Assembly (NCBI GenBank): GCA_023853785.1
Contig: JAJIRX010000335.1
Span: forward strand, 1-35,088
DNA: 35,088 bases
Source: Psilocybe azurescens
Taxonomy: Eukaryota; Basidiomycota; Agaricomycetes; Agaricales; Agrocybaceae
Direction of reading: 5' to 3'
Part shown: piece after piece, positions 21,801-30,911 of the stretch
Layout of the letters: every line of letters begins with the position of its first letter
Numbering within the stretch: the first letter of the stretch is position 1
Program-made: the position numbers and the translations under genes
The notes under the pieces: generated by a model
The model's database searches: none
What the model was told of the DNA's origin: nothing
The model's input: only the letters and a program-made list of their open reading frames with translations

Positions 21801-22496
21801 CGACCTCGAACTCACTGTACTCGACGGACGGGTTTACTTTGACCAGTATAGTCCTTTGGTCGCTTCACATCTTGATTCCCATATGCGATATACAGCCAAG
21901 GTTGATGATGTTGAAATCATTCGTGACACTGTCAAAGCCTCACTTCACTACTATCACAACCTCAATTCAGATCACCACGTCGCTTTGGTGGAGTATCTAT
22001 GGGGCTTCAAAAACTCTTATTGGAGATGACCGAGGAGCTCGGCGAGGTGCTTAAACCCGTAGGACAGAATCTCACAGCAGAAGAACCGGCGACCATCATT
22101 GTCGATGAAGATGCTCCGTTGGGCATCTCAATTTACAATAGCAGCAGTCGTCGTCTACACCCAAACCTTTTCTATTTCGATCCAACGAATTTAACGATAG
22201 GTGAAATACCCACATCCTTGTCTATCCTCAAGCATTTTGGTTACCGCCTTCTATAGACGCATGGCAGGTCGACACGGCCTAATGACAAAGGTAGATGCAC
22301 TTCTTCCTCCTCGATTCTGGTTCTTGGGTTCTTCAGGCTTTTCTTATCGACACGTCCCGCCTCCTTCCAGAACATCCTACAAGAGAGAACGCCCTTTGAA
22401 GGTATTCCTTTCCGAGCTCTAAAATCTAGAGAGCAGGAGCTCTCGCCTGAGGAATGGTCCGTTCAGACAGAAACGTTAGTTCAACTTTGCAGATAG
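21797..22496 (+). pseudogene. Truncated duplicate of the caspase-like gene, C-terminal extension only
   Basis: Parallel to 17184-17995 of the caspase-like gene. Matching pairs include LDLELTVLDGRVYFDQYSPL (parent CDLELTVLNGYVHFDQHNPL), VDDVEIIRDTVK, VGQNLTAEEPATIIVD, LHPNLFYFDPTNLTI and PEEWSVQTETLVQLCR, ending in TAG at 22494-22496. The last intron of the parent is retained (donor after TTAACGATAG, acceptor TTCTATAG before ACGCATGG), so the copy arose from genomic DNA. The peptidase domain is absent. About 70 bases between the intron and the FFRLF-equivalent region have been lost. The frame is broken at several points. It could in principle be transcribed, but no start codon context is obvious. 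Confidence 0.8.
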
Positions 22497-22762
22497 ATAG
22501 AACTACCTTACACCGAAGTCCAAGCTACGGTGGTAGAGGAACAAATTCTCACGATTGGATGGTGGTGGTTAAGCGCTGTTCGGAATTTCTGTTCTGGAAT
22601 TGAACATCCATCCCACTATTTATTTGTTTCTACTATGAGCGCCTACATTTATTACTGCCTTTAGTCATACATTGTTACTTATAATATATGGCGGGCATTC
22701 ATCCAGCCATGATAAGTATTATCATATAGTAGATTCGAGATCTCCTTAGTTCTATCTGCGTG

Positions 22763-25484
22763 TTATGCTGGCGTAAACGTATGTTCGCGGTCAAGTATAG
22801 ACGGCGGCGGCAGCACGTCGAGCATCTCTACATCTGCAGAGCCGCCTGCACCCTGCTGCCACTGTGAATCTTCGGCATTGGGTTTAGTTTCGCCTGTGTC
22901 AATCTGTATTTCTGGCAGGGATTGTGCGTCGTCGGTGTTGGCTACTCCTCCTCCCGCCACTGTAGCTGCGTCGCCTCCGTCAGTGCGGCCGTCCTGCGCA
23001 CCGTGGCCGTCCTGCGCACCGTGGCTAGCCTCTCGATCTCGATCTCCAGCATCATCATAAAACAGATCCACATCCTCCTTCCTCCCCTCCTCCTCCTCTT
23101 CCTCCTCCCTATCCCCATCCCCATCCTCCTCAGGACACGCAAACACCTCCCTAAAAACCCTTACAGTCTCGCTCCCCAAAATCGCAAACACCACACTCTC
23201 AAACACGCCCGCGAATGGCGCCCCCTCTCTCGCGAGCAAATCCCAGAAGATGCGCGCGACGAGCCGGGTGTCGTTTTGGAAGACGCCTGTGCCGAAGGAT
23301 CCGAGGACGAGGTGTGGCGTGCGTGCTTGCTGGAAGAGCGCGAGGATGCGCGCGATGCGGGTGTGCATGAGCGAGGCGATGAGGCGCTCGGTTTCGAAGG
23401 GTGTGCGTGCCGGTGGTGGTGGTGGTGGAGTGGGAGTGGCGGGGGACGGGGAAGGAGGTTCTGGTTTTGCCTGTGTTTCTGGTTCTGGGGTGGGGAGCGT
23501 CGCTGTTGTTGTCGATGGAGTTGTGGGAGCGGGGGTAGAGGCGGGAGTGGATTCGCGTTCGGCTTCGGGTGTTGTGCGTGTTTGGGGGTCTTCTTCCCGC
23601 TCTACGATCCGGGTCTCCCCAACCTCCACTTTCCCTCCTTCCCCTCCTTCCCTTCCTCTACATCCGCACCAGCCTCATCCGCACCAACCTCATCCGCACC
23701 AACCTCATCCGCACCAACCTCATCCTCCCATGCCTGCCTCTCCTTCTCCCTCTCCTGTATCTCCCTCCTCCTCACCCTCGCCTCCTCCGCCCTCCTCACT
23801 CTCTCCCTTAACCGCTCCATCTCCTCCTTCCACTCATCTCTCTCTCTCTCCCTCTCTCTCTCCTCCCTCTCCTCCTCCTCGCGGCGCCGCACCTCGCCCG
23901 CGTTCACCGCCGCACACGTGAGCACGTCCACCTCCACGGGGCGCAGCCACCACCCGCGGTCGTTCCGGAAGAGCACGACGCGCGGCGAGTGCACCATCGC
24001 GTGCGTGTAGAACGCGTCCGCCGGGGCGCGGGCGTGGTGGGCGTAGAAGGGCGCTGCGGGCGCGGCGATCAGGGAGGGGTAGAGCGTCGATGTGCGGGCG
24101 ATGGATTCTTCCTGTTGGGGGTGATAGGTGATGTGGTGGTAGTGGTGGTGATGGTAGGTGGGTGTGGGAGAGGAAAGGGGAGGGGAGGGAGGGGGAGGGG
24201 GGAAGGGTAGGTTAGATTGTTTTGTTTATCATTATGCAAAGGTCGGACATGGGATGTTATGTGCGCGTAGAGTATATGCGCGTTGAGAGAATCGGTATGA
24301 ACATACCTGGGCTTGCGCGCCGTGGATAAACCCGCCACCCGGTTTCTTCGCCGAAGCAAAGTTGAGCACGCCGATGGTGGTGTTCCCCGATGCAGGAGGG
24401 TGCAGACGGAGGTGCGCGTGGAGCCTGCGCGCGCCGACCAGGGTCGAGTATTCCTTGACGATGATCCTTGTTTTCGTGTTTGTCGGGTCCTCCAGATTCG
24501 TGGTTTCCGCCTCCATTTTTACTACTTCGTCTTCATGCACGGATTGTGACTGCGTCTGGGACAGCGCGTCCATCTCCGCGTCCAGATTGGTCTCGCCCCA
24601 ATCCTCACTGTCCCAGGGCCCGCTGAGCTCAGGCGCATCAGGCGCCCAGTACTCGGTGTGCGCGTTCGTCCATTCTATTTTTGACGCCAGGTCGTACTTT
24701 TCCAGTTTGGGTTCAGGTGCGGATTCGGGACCAAGTTTGATTTTAGGCTCCTCTTCCTCCTCCTTTATGTCCCCTTCATCCTTAATTACATCGCCATCGC
24801 CGTTGCCATTTGCATTTGCACTCTCGTCCCTACCTCCACCTCCACCCACAGCCTCGCCATTCGCCGCCCGCGAGAGTAAAGCATCCTTCGAAGGAGCAGG
24901 CGCGGGAGGGACATAATACCCCAGATCCAACCTCTTCAGCGTCGTCGCCGCGATTCTGCGGAGTTGCCCACGTGAGAGGCGGTATGCCGGGTGCGTGGGC
25001 TCGTACCGTCCCGTGTGCAGGCGGGACGGGTCTTCCTTAGTCGGCGGCGTCGATGCATCTGCGTGTGCGTGTGGGCTCTGGCTCGATGTCTGACGCTGGT
25101 TGGGGGCGAGTTCGGGTTCAGGTTCGGGTTCGTGTGCGGATTCGGTTGGGGGGGTTGGGTGGAGGCAGGGGAATCGGCTCTGGTATGGGCTCTGGATCGG
25201 GAACTGGGTACCTTGGATTGGGGCTGAGGTCGACGGATGCAGGGGGGAGTAGGGCTCGGAGGCGAGAACACCGGAGCTCGAATTGGAGTTGGGACTGGAT
25301 CTGGGACTGGGACTGGGGCTGCATCGCTAGCGGGGGCGAAGGTGAGGGCTTGGTTGGGAGGTCTACGAACATCGAAATCGAAATCGATCCGATCAAGTAA
25401 GATGTGATGGTATTGAGGATGAAAGGATAATACGACAAGTTAGAGGACTTACAGAGTGTCTGCTTCAATGTCCATCGCCGCCAT
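22763..25484 (-). CDS. Microbial-type PARG (TIGR02452/PF10021) family protein, gene A
   Basis: Three exons: 25484-25453 (MAAMDIEADT), 25362-24307 and 24111-22763. A long Pro-rich N-terminus precedes GRYEPTHPAYRLSRGQLRRI and an acidic stretch. The macro-type catalytic core follows: IGVLNFASAKKPGGGF, HGAQAQ, then after the intron EESIARTSTLYPSL, HAMVHSPRVVLFRND, VEVDVLTCAAVN, IARILALFQQ, LVLGSFGTGVFQND and GVFESVVFAILGS. GGG-x7-QEE is the poly(ADP-ribose) glycohydrolase signature, with the catalytic Glu pair present, so ADP-ribose polymer or ADP-ribosyl-protein hydrolysis is expected. Inside the core, after NAGEVRRR, lie a highly charged coiled coil, GADEV repeats and a Pro/Thr linker absent from gene B. 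One-base breaks at 25148-25154 (G7) and 23630-23632 (TTT) are mended by one extra base. Very GC-rich relative to its flanks. Confidence 0.82.
23662..23729. repeat. 15-bp tandem repeat coding GADEV
   Basis: Four to five near-perfect units of CATCCGCACCAACCT on the plus strand. On the coding minus strand they give GADEVGADEVGADEAGADV within the insertion of PARG gene A. The unit length is a multiple of three, so copy-number change would keep the frame. Confidence 0.8.
24165..24213 (+). repeat. G-rich tract inside intron 2 of PARG gene A
   Basis: Long purine tract with runs GGGG, GGGG, GGG, GGGGG, GGGGGG within 40 bases. It is a plausible G-quadruplex-forming sequence on the plus strand and a polypyrimidine stretch on the transcribed RNA. 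It sits in the 195-base intron that splits the QEE catalytic motif. Confidence 0.55.
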
Positions 25485-26051
25485 GAGAATGAGATGCCAC
25501 TATAGACTGGTGACTAGAGTAGCGGTGTGGGTTAGCGCAGTGAAAATTCTGTTCAAGACCGCAGTCTTCTTGATCTTTGACCAGAAAGGACAACAGAGAG
25601 TTTTGTGGGATCCTACAACTTGAAGTCAAGTAATTGAGCCTTGTAGAAGAGGAGATGAAAGAATACACAAAAGGAGAGGCTGAAGAGGAAAGTGGCTCTT
25701 TAAAACGATCCTTTGTGTGCTGATCATGATCCTAATCAAGTCACCGGCACCATGATTAGGTGTCCACGTTATGTGTTCGGCTGCTCCCGCTCCCTCTAAT
25801 CGTGATTGTCAATGTCATGTCATGTCAAGTAGCTATATATGTTATAGTGCATCCTGAAGATATGAATACCACCTGCTTCTGGAAAAGTCTGAGAGGGTAC
25901 GTATACTTAGCAGATAGTAGAACCAAGAGATGGTGGGTGGGTTAGTTTGAGTTGTGATGAGGCCGACAGCATACAGGAAATAGCCAAATTTAATAGGAGC
26001 AGCCCTTCTTCCAATATTAACTATGATTCAGACAGACTAGCGTTTTTAGTC
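25485..26051. other. Intergenic between the two PARG genes
   Basis: Promoter side of gene A and 3' side of gene B. Words from the first 300 bases (GATCCTACAACTT near 25610, CTCTAATCGTGA near 25794) recur upstream of the relic at 12.4 kb. No separate gene is recognised. Confidence 0.5.
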
Positions 26052-27952
26052 TCATTTAATAGCCTCTAAGGGTGGGCCCTTCCTCGGCTCAGTATCGGTG
26101 TATCCGAGTGATCCAGCGCAGCCCTCCTTGGATCTCTTGGAGCGTCGACGTCTTTCGCCATCCGCTGCGCCTCGACCCTCAGGGTCCTCACGTGCTCCTG
26201 AGTCCGAGGGATTCACATAGACTGGCATTGGCAGTCAGCATATAATTTGAGTAAGTACTTGACTCGCGGAGATTAAACTACACATAACATGACGAAAATG
26301 AAACGAAATACAGAACAGAACAGAACAATACTGTAACGATACGAGAGCTCGAGCAAAGAAAGAAACCCAGAGGCATACACAATACACACATACACATACA
26401 CACGTCTCACATATTGGAATTCCTCCTCCCTCCTGGGGTTCAAAACTGACTCATACACGGCCCTCGTCTCGTCATCCGGAATCATAAACGCGACATTCTC
26501 AAACGACCGCGCAAACCTTGCTCCCTGACTAACCAGCAGCTCCCGCCACACCCTCGCCACCGCCCTCACATCGTTCCTAAACACCCCCGTGCCAAAGCTC
26601 CCCAGCACCAAATTCTTCGCGCCCTGCCTCTCAAAGAGCGCAAGCACCCGCGCCATGCGCTCGCGCATCACCTCCTCGATGTTCGCCTCGAGCTGCGGCG
26701 GCGGGATGTGCCGGAACCGATTCGCGCGCCGCACATGCGCCGCGTTCACCGCGGGCTCGTGAGCACGTCCACCTGGCGCGGCGCGACCCACGCGCCCGCG
26801 TCGTCCCTGAAGATGTGCACATTCGGCGAGTAGATCATGCAGTGCGAGTAGAACCCGCCCCCGCTGTCCTTCGCGTGCGCGGCGTAGAACGGGCGCGCGG
26901 TCGGCGTGGTGAGCGAGACGTACAGCGTCGACGAGCGCGCGAGCGACTCCTCCTGCGCCCGCGCGCCCTCGAGAAACCCGCCCCCGGCTGCGTCGCCGAC
27001 GCGAAGTTCAGAATCCCGATCCGCGCCGCGCCCGCGTCTTCCGACGTGTTCGTGTTCGTGACCGTCGCCGTCGGCTCCGAGGAGGACGAGAGGAACGCCG
27101 GCGAGGAGTGGAAGTACTGCGCCCCTTGGAGCGTGGACATGCCCAGCACGAGGATGTTCGTCGGCTTCCTGTTCGGCGCGTACCAGCTGTGCCGCGGCGG
27201 GTACTGCCAGTCTGTGAGCTCCGGCGCGTCGGGCGGGTACAGCCGCGTGCGCCGCATTGTCTTCGTGACGTCCACGATTCCGTTGTTGATCGCTTCCACG
27301 GTGCTGAGTGCGATTTTTGGAGGTAGAGGCGCCGTGCGCGGCGGTCGATGTTGCCTTGCTGCTGTTGCTGCGGCGGGACATCTGTGAGATCGTCCGAATT
27401 ATCATCTGGCCCGTTTTGGTATTGGTTCGGAAGGGGGTGAGTAGGATGGGCGGTATGTCCGTTGATGGGGTGAGGATGAGGAGGAAGGAGGTTAGTTGTA
27501 GGGCGTGGGTGCGTCGTGTGTGGGTTAGGAGTAGGGTAAGGGTTAGGAGTAGGGTAAGGGTTGGTAGTGTGAGGATAGGTCGGGTGAGGGTGAGCTATTT
27601 GAGGATGAGTAGGCTGAGGGTGAGCCGGATGGGGTGTAGCTGGCCGAGGATGGTTGGATTGAGGATTGGCTGGCCGAGGTGGCGCAGTCTGAGGATTGGG
27701 GGGCGAGGAGTGTAGATTGAGGGTTGGGAGGGCGTGGAAGTGTAGACTGTGGATTGGCTGGGCGAGGAAGTGCTGACTGTGGATTCGGAAGGCGAGGAGG
27801 AAGCGCAGACTGTGGATTCGGAGGGCGAGGGGCGCAGATTGTGGATTAGGAATGCGAGGAGGAAGCGCAGACTGAGGATTCGCAGGACGAGGTTGAGGAT
27901 ATGGCTGGTAAGGGTGTGACCTGTACGGATGTCCGCCCGTCGGTCGGTCCAT
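26052..27952 (-). CDS. Microbial-type PARG (TIGR02452/PF10021) family protein, gene B
   Basis: Starts MDRPTGGHPYRSHPYQ, with a His/Pro/Asn-rich repetitive N-terminus and a QQQQQ tract. The catalytic domain follows: LSTVEAINNGIVD, LYPPDAPELTDW, IGILNFASATQPG, GGFLEGARAQEESLARSS, HCMIYSPNVHIFRDD, VDVLTSP, MARVLALFE, LVLGSFGTGVFRND and FENVAFMIPDD. The GGG-x7-QEE signature is present and, unlike gene A, not split by an intron. A probable last exon, 26221-26052, gives a basic tail with GERRRRSKRSKEG, a possible nuclear localisation signal, ending LEAIK. Its phase with the donor at 26411 is off by one. One-base breaks at 27314 (T5), 26981 (C5) and 26753 (GGG), plus others in the repeats, are each mended by one base. 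The start at 27952 is the first Met after a region that resembles a promoter repeat. Probably an active nuclear hydrolase. Confidence 0.8.
27524..27575. repeat. 18-bp tandem repeat in PARG gene B N-terminus
   Basis: Two units of GGGTTAGGAGTAGGGTAA on the plus strand. On the coding strand it reads PYPTPN repeated. The unit is a multiple of three. It superficially resembles telomeric DNA but is coding. Confidence 0.65.
27640..27905. repeat. Minisatellite of about 36-39 bp coding NPQSALPPRP-type repeats
   Basis: About eight degenerate units on the coding strand with core NPQSALPPR then PP or PA. The open frame leaves this pattern midway (LRIHSLRFLLAFRIHS is the same unit read one base off) and returns later. 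Adding single bases at the G runs 27829-27832 and 27698-27703, plus one more nearby, makes every unit read alike. Confidence 0.75.
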
Positions 27953-28154
27953 TAGTAAACTAGAGTTGTGTGCAGAGTTGTGTGTCCGGTCAGCACCAGC
28001 GTCGTCAGCAGAGTGAGAGTGATGTCGACCGTTCGGACAGGTTTTGCAGAGCGGTGTATATAGATGATGCTTCCGCTGCCGCTGCAAATACCAGCGAGAA
28101 GATGTCGGTGAGTAGCTAGGTCGAAAGAAGAAGAAGACGAAGCCTGTGAGCCAG

Positions 28155-28240
28155 TATAAAAGGCAGAGAGTGGCAAGGAGCAAACACGCGAGTTGCACAC
28201 AGCCTGGTGCTGCAAACATTACCTGTTGTGGCTTCTAGAT
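28155..28240 (+). repeat. Dispersed repeat shared with 20.88 kb, copy 2, with TATAAAAGG
   Basis: Direct match to 20876-20960. TATAAAA at 28155-28161 on the plus strand is followed by GGCAGAGAGTGGCAAGGAGC, the layout of a core promoter and leader, but no plus-strand gene follows. The region lies upstream of minus-strand PARG gene B. Confidence 0.45.
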
Positions 28241-28315
28241 CTAAATAGATGCATCCGCAGCAGATGCAGATGTGCTAGCCATGGCAGATAGAGCACTTAG
28301 ATGCTGAAAAGATTG

Positions 28316-28410
28316 GGTGGTGATCGTGGTTCTCCTCAACGTGCGCTTGTTGCCTCGCCTTTGCCGATCTTGACTTCGGCATCTTCCGAGTTCTCACGGT
28401 TGCAACTCGG
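28316..28410 (+). repeat. Short diverged repeat, copy 1 (other copy about 31030-31150)
   Basis: Shared words in the same order are GTGGT(G)ATCGTGGTTCTC or its variant, CAACGTG(C/T)GCTT, ACTTCGGCATC and GGTTCTCACG or its variant. The second copy has roughly 25 extra bases. It may be flanking sequence of duplicated genes. Confidence 0.4.
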
Positions 28411-28947
28411 ACGCAGAATTCATGAACGATGCCTTGACCAAGTTCTTGATGTGTTATAATCATGTATAGTTACGTTTCACTTGGTTTTTATTAATCTATT
28501 TCTCGTAGTGTAGACCTTTCTATTCGTTGTCCAAACAATTCACATTATTTGCTATTCAAAATCTCACCTAGTTGGAAATAAACCAAACAGATTTTATACA
28601 AGAAAATAGCGGTTTCTTTTCGAAGGGTGATTATAGTTTCTATACAAGGTAATTTTTAATCCTGGTTGAAAAGAAACATGAACTTTTCGGTATAAGTTCC
28701 GAAAAGCTGCTTTTGAGTTTCGAAGTGCAATTTAAAGGTTGAACTTGGTCCGAGGTGGGGAGCGAGCTTGCCGGTTATGAATTTGTGAAGCGCCGCATCG
28801 CAGCTCTTGACCACCTAATTGACAATCTCGAAAATATTGTTTTGCATGTGTAATCATACTCGTAGTCCCAAGATTTTTTGCATAAGGGCCCCACCCAATT
28901 CCCCAACTTAAAGGTCCTCGAGTGGGTTTTCCGAATCGGATTCACTT

Positions 28948-30911
28948 CTACGCACAACTATGATCTCTAGTCGCTCTCATCCTCGTCAGCTGAGATGTTT
29001 TTACCCCGACCTCAAATGCTGTACGCCATCTGGCATCCACGTAAAATAATTCACCCATCGATAATTCAACCAGATGCGGAAAGATGTGATCGATAAATTG
29101 GCTCGTCACTACCAAGTCGGTTATGTCATGAGTTAAAGGGCCGAATTCGGTACTGCATTGCTTTGAGTAGCTGTCTCCTTCATGTTCATCCTCCCCCAGG
29201 CGGACAGGTTGGCTATCACGGGACATAAACATAGCTTCTGCAGCTTGTAGCACGAGCGTTCCTTCTTGATGTGCGTCCCCATACGCTTGATTTCGCTCGA
29301 GTCCATCCTGAGGGATAAGGGCATTGATAGTTGTTTGAGATTTGGGAAATGTTCCACAAATAGGTGAATTTGTGAGAGAAGCAACGGGCTGGTTCCAAAT
29401 TCCCAAAACCACCCGTCAAATCAATCACCTCCAGCAAAGTCCACCTTTGACCTGGTAATCCCGGCAAAGAAAGATGGTGAGCTGCTAACGGAACCAAGGG
29501 AACAGTGACCTCTCTGAGGTGCCTCCACGCTAAGATGTCCGGAAACCAGTTGCTGGGTAATGAAAGACTACCTCTCCAAATACCACCATAAATATTGATG
29601 TATTGCACACAAGGCGCCGAAGAGAAAACTCTACCAATGCTTCGTATGAGGTCTTCATCACCCAATGAAGGATTGTATCCTCTCAGGTCTATGGTGATAC
29701 GTGCGAGCTGGACTGCCGTTATAGAATTGAGAAAGTGATCAACGATTCTTATGCCCCCTGTAATGTGAGTTGATACAACTCAGGCAACTCCGCAGCAAAT
29801 GTACCAGGCGTCGTTGTTGGTAGGCTTGTAATCCTCGAACGAAAAGTCAATGTGAGAATCTTCAAGTTCTCAAAATGCGCCATTCGCGACAGGAGATCCA
29901 TGACGTGGTGAACACCTGACTGGTTAATATCTAATCGTTGGATCTTGTTGAACTTGGGCATTATATCCAGCGTAGAGTGGGTGAGCTTTCCCTCCAAGGT
30001 GAGATCGACCAGCTGTTTCGATTTGATGGAGGTAACGTGCAATAGGGAAGTAGCAAAGAACTCGTCCAAAGAAGATACGCCACTGATAGTGAGAGCGGAA
30101 AGTGCGCCCGAAGCAAGGAGAAACAAAGTGGAGACACCTTGGGTAAGTCGATCGTTGAACATAAATGTCAGAGTCTGGAGAACTGGGAAGGCGGTAGACT
30201 GTCGATATAAGGCAATGAATGTGGCGACGTCGTATGAAACAATGTTGTAGGTTTTGGCGTCCATATACAACACTTTGATTCGCCGCGCGTAGTAGTCAAA
30301 TCGAGTAAGATGTTCCTCCAATATAATTCCGTTTGCCACCTCGACAAACAGTTCAGCGCAAAAATTTCTGAAATATCGTGCCATTTATCACTCACGAATC
30401 TGCCGTCCTTACACATCACAGATGGAATGGTTTTATCAGACACGCCCACTGTTTTCGAGGGACTGATCTTGGCGGATTTTTTTGGATAGCCTAAACTTCC
30501 CCATAAAGCATTCATACCGACTTCTAGAAATTTGTGGCATGCTAACGAAGCCAATAAGAGATCCTGGTTAGTGATCTGTCCGAACAAGGAAAATATCTCT
30601 TTCAAGAGGTCTGGATCAGCCAGCACCTGTGCTTTCGCAGAAAGAGGATAGCAGACATCGGACGAGATGAGATGCTCTACGTCCAAGGCACTGAGAATGG
30701 TGGATCGATTAGCAAACGGTTTGTAGCATCGAAGAATCGGATAACATCGCAGTGTACAGATGTCAAACCCACCTTGGCCCACTACCATTTGATAAGTCGT
30801 CTTCAATTGGGGTGGACATTGGAAAAGGAGTCCAAATACTATAGCACAGGTAGTTGACAATGCTGAATAGGAGGGAGAATGGGATTGTTCATGTTCGAGT
30901 TCAACCAACAT
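28948..30911 (-). CDS. F-box / leucine-rich-type protein, frame-broken
   Basis: The F-box lies near ADPDLLKEIFSLFGQI with LASLACHKFLEVGMNALWG. The linker VEVANGIILEEHLTRFDYYA is followed by a long leucine-rich region (LQTLTFMFNDRLTQ, LSALTISGVSSLDEFF, LVDLTLEGKLTHS, LKILTLTFRSRI, LREVTVPLVPL, LEVIDLTGGFG, HFPNLKQLSMPLSLRMD), then SQFIDHIFPHLVELSMG and a short tail. F-box proteins recruit substrates to SCF ubiquitin ligases; this two-part layout is heavily expanded in Agaricomycetes. Four one-base breaks (A5 at 30360, C5 at 29754, GGG at 29386, C5 at 29193) are each mended by one more base of the run, after which the protein reads through from F-box to C-terminus. The N-terminal start and any intron before the F-box are uncertain. 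Confidence 0.75.

Larger units (their letters stand above)
27953..28947. other. Intergenic between PARG gene B and the F-box gene
   Basis: Contains a promoter-like repeat (28155-28240) and a patch near 28316-28410 that resembles 31030-31150. The small minus-strand frame 28275-28463 is not recognised. The remainder is AT-rich without features. Confidence 0.45.

Noticed and set aside
23662..23729. CRISPR-like array
   Set aside because: Units are directly adjacent with no spacers, in frame within a eukaryotic coding region.
22922..24010. 362-residue plus-strand open frame
   Set aside because: It is antisense to PARG gene A. Its openness follows from the GC-rich, repeat-rich coding strand, and its product is Ser/Pro/Leu-rich with no family pattern.
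27524..27575. Interstitial telomeric repeat (GGGTTAGG-like)
   Set aside because: Units are 18 bp, not TTAGGG arrays, and translate as PYPTPN repeats in the PARG gene B frame.
27953..28219. Hydrophobic N-terminal extension (MFAAPGCVQL...) making PARG gene B secreted
   Set aside because: This stretch lies in a dispersed repeat with a plus-strand TATA box. The protein otherwise has a cytosolic/nuclear character and a basic C-terminal tail, and Met at 27952 is a better start.
28948..30911. F-box gene as a true pseudogene
   Set aside because: All four breaks are single-base homopolymer deletions, and family sequence is uninterrupted in between. Base-calling error is more economical, though not proven.
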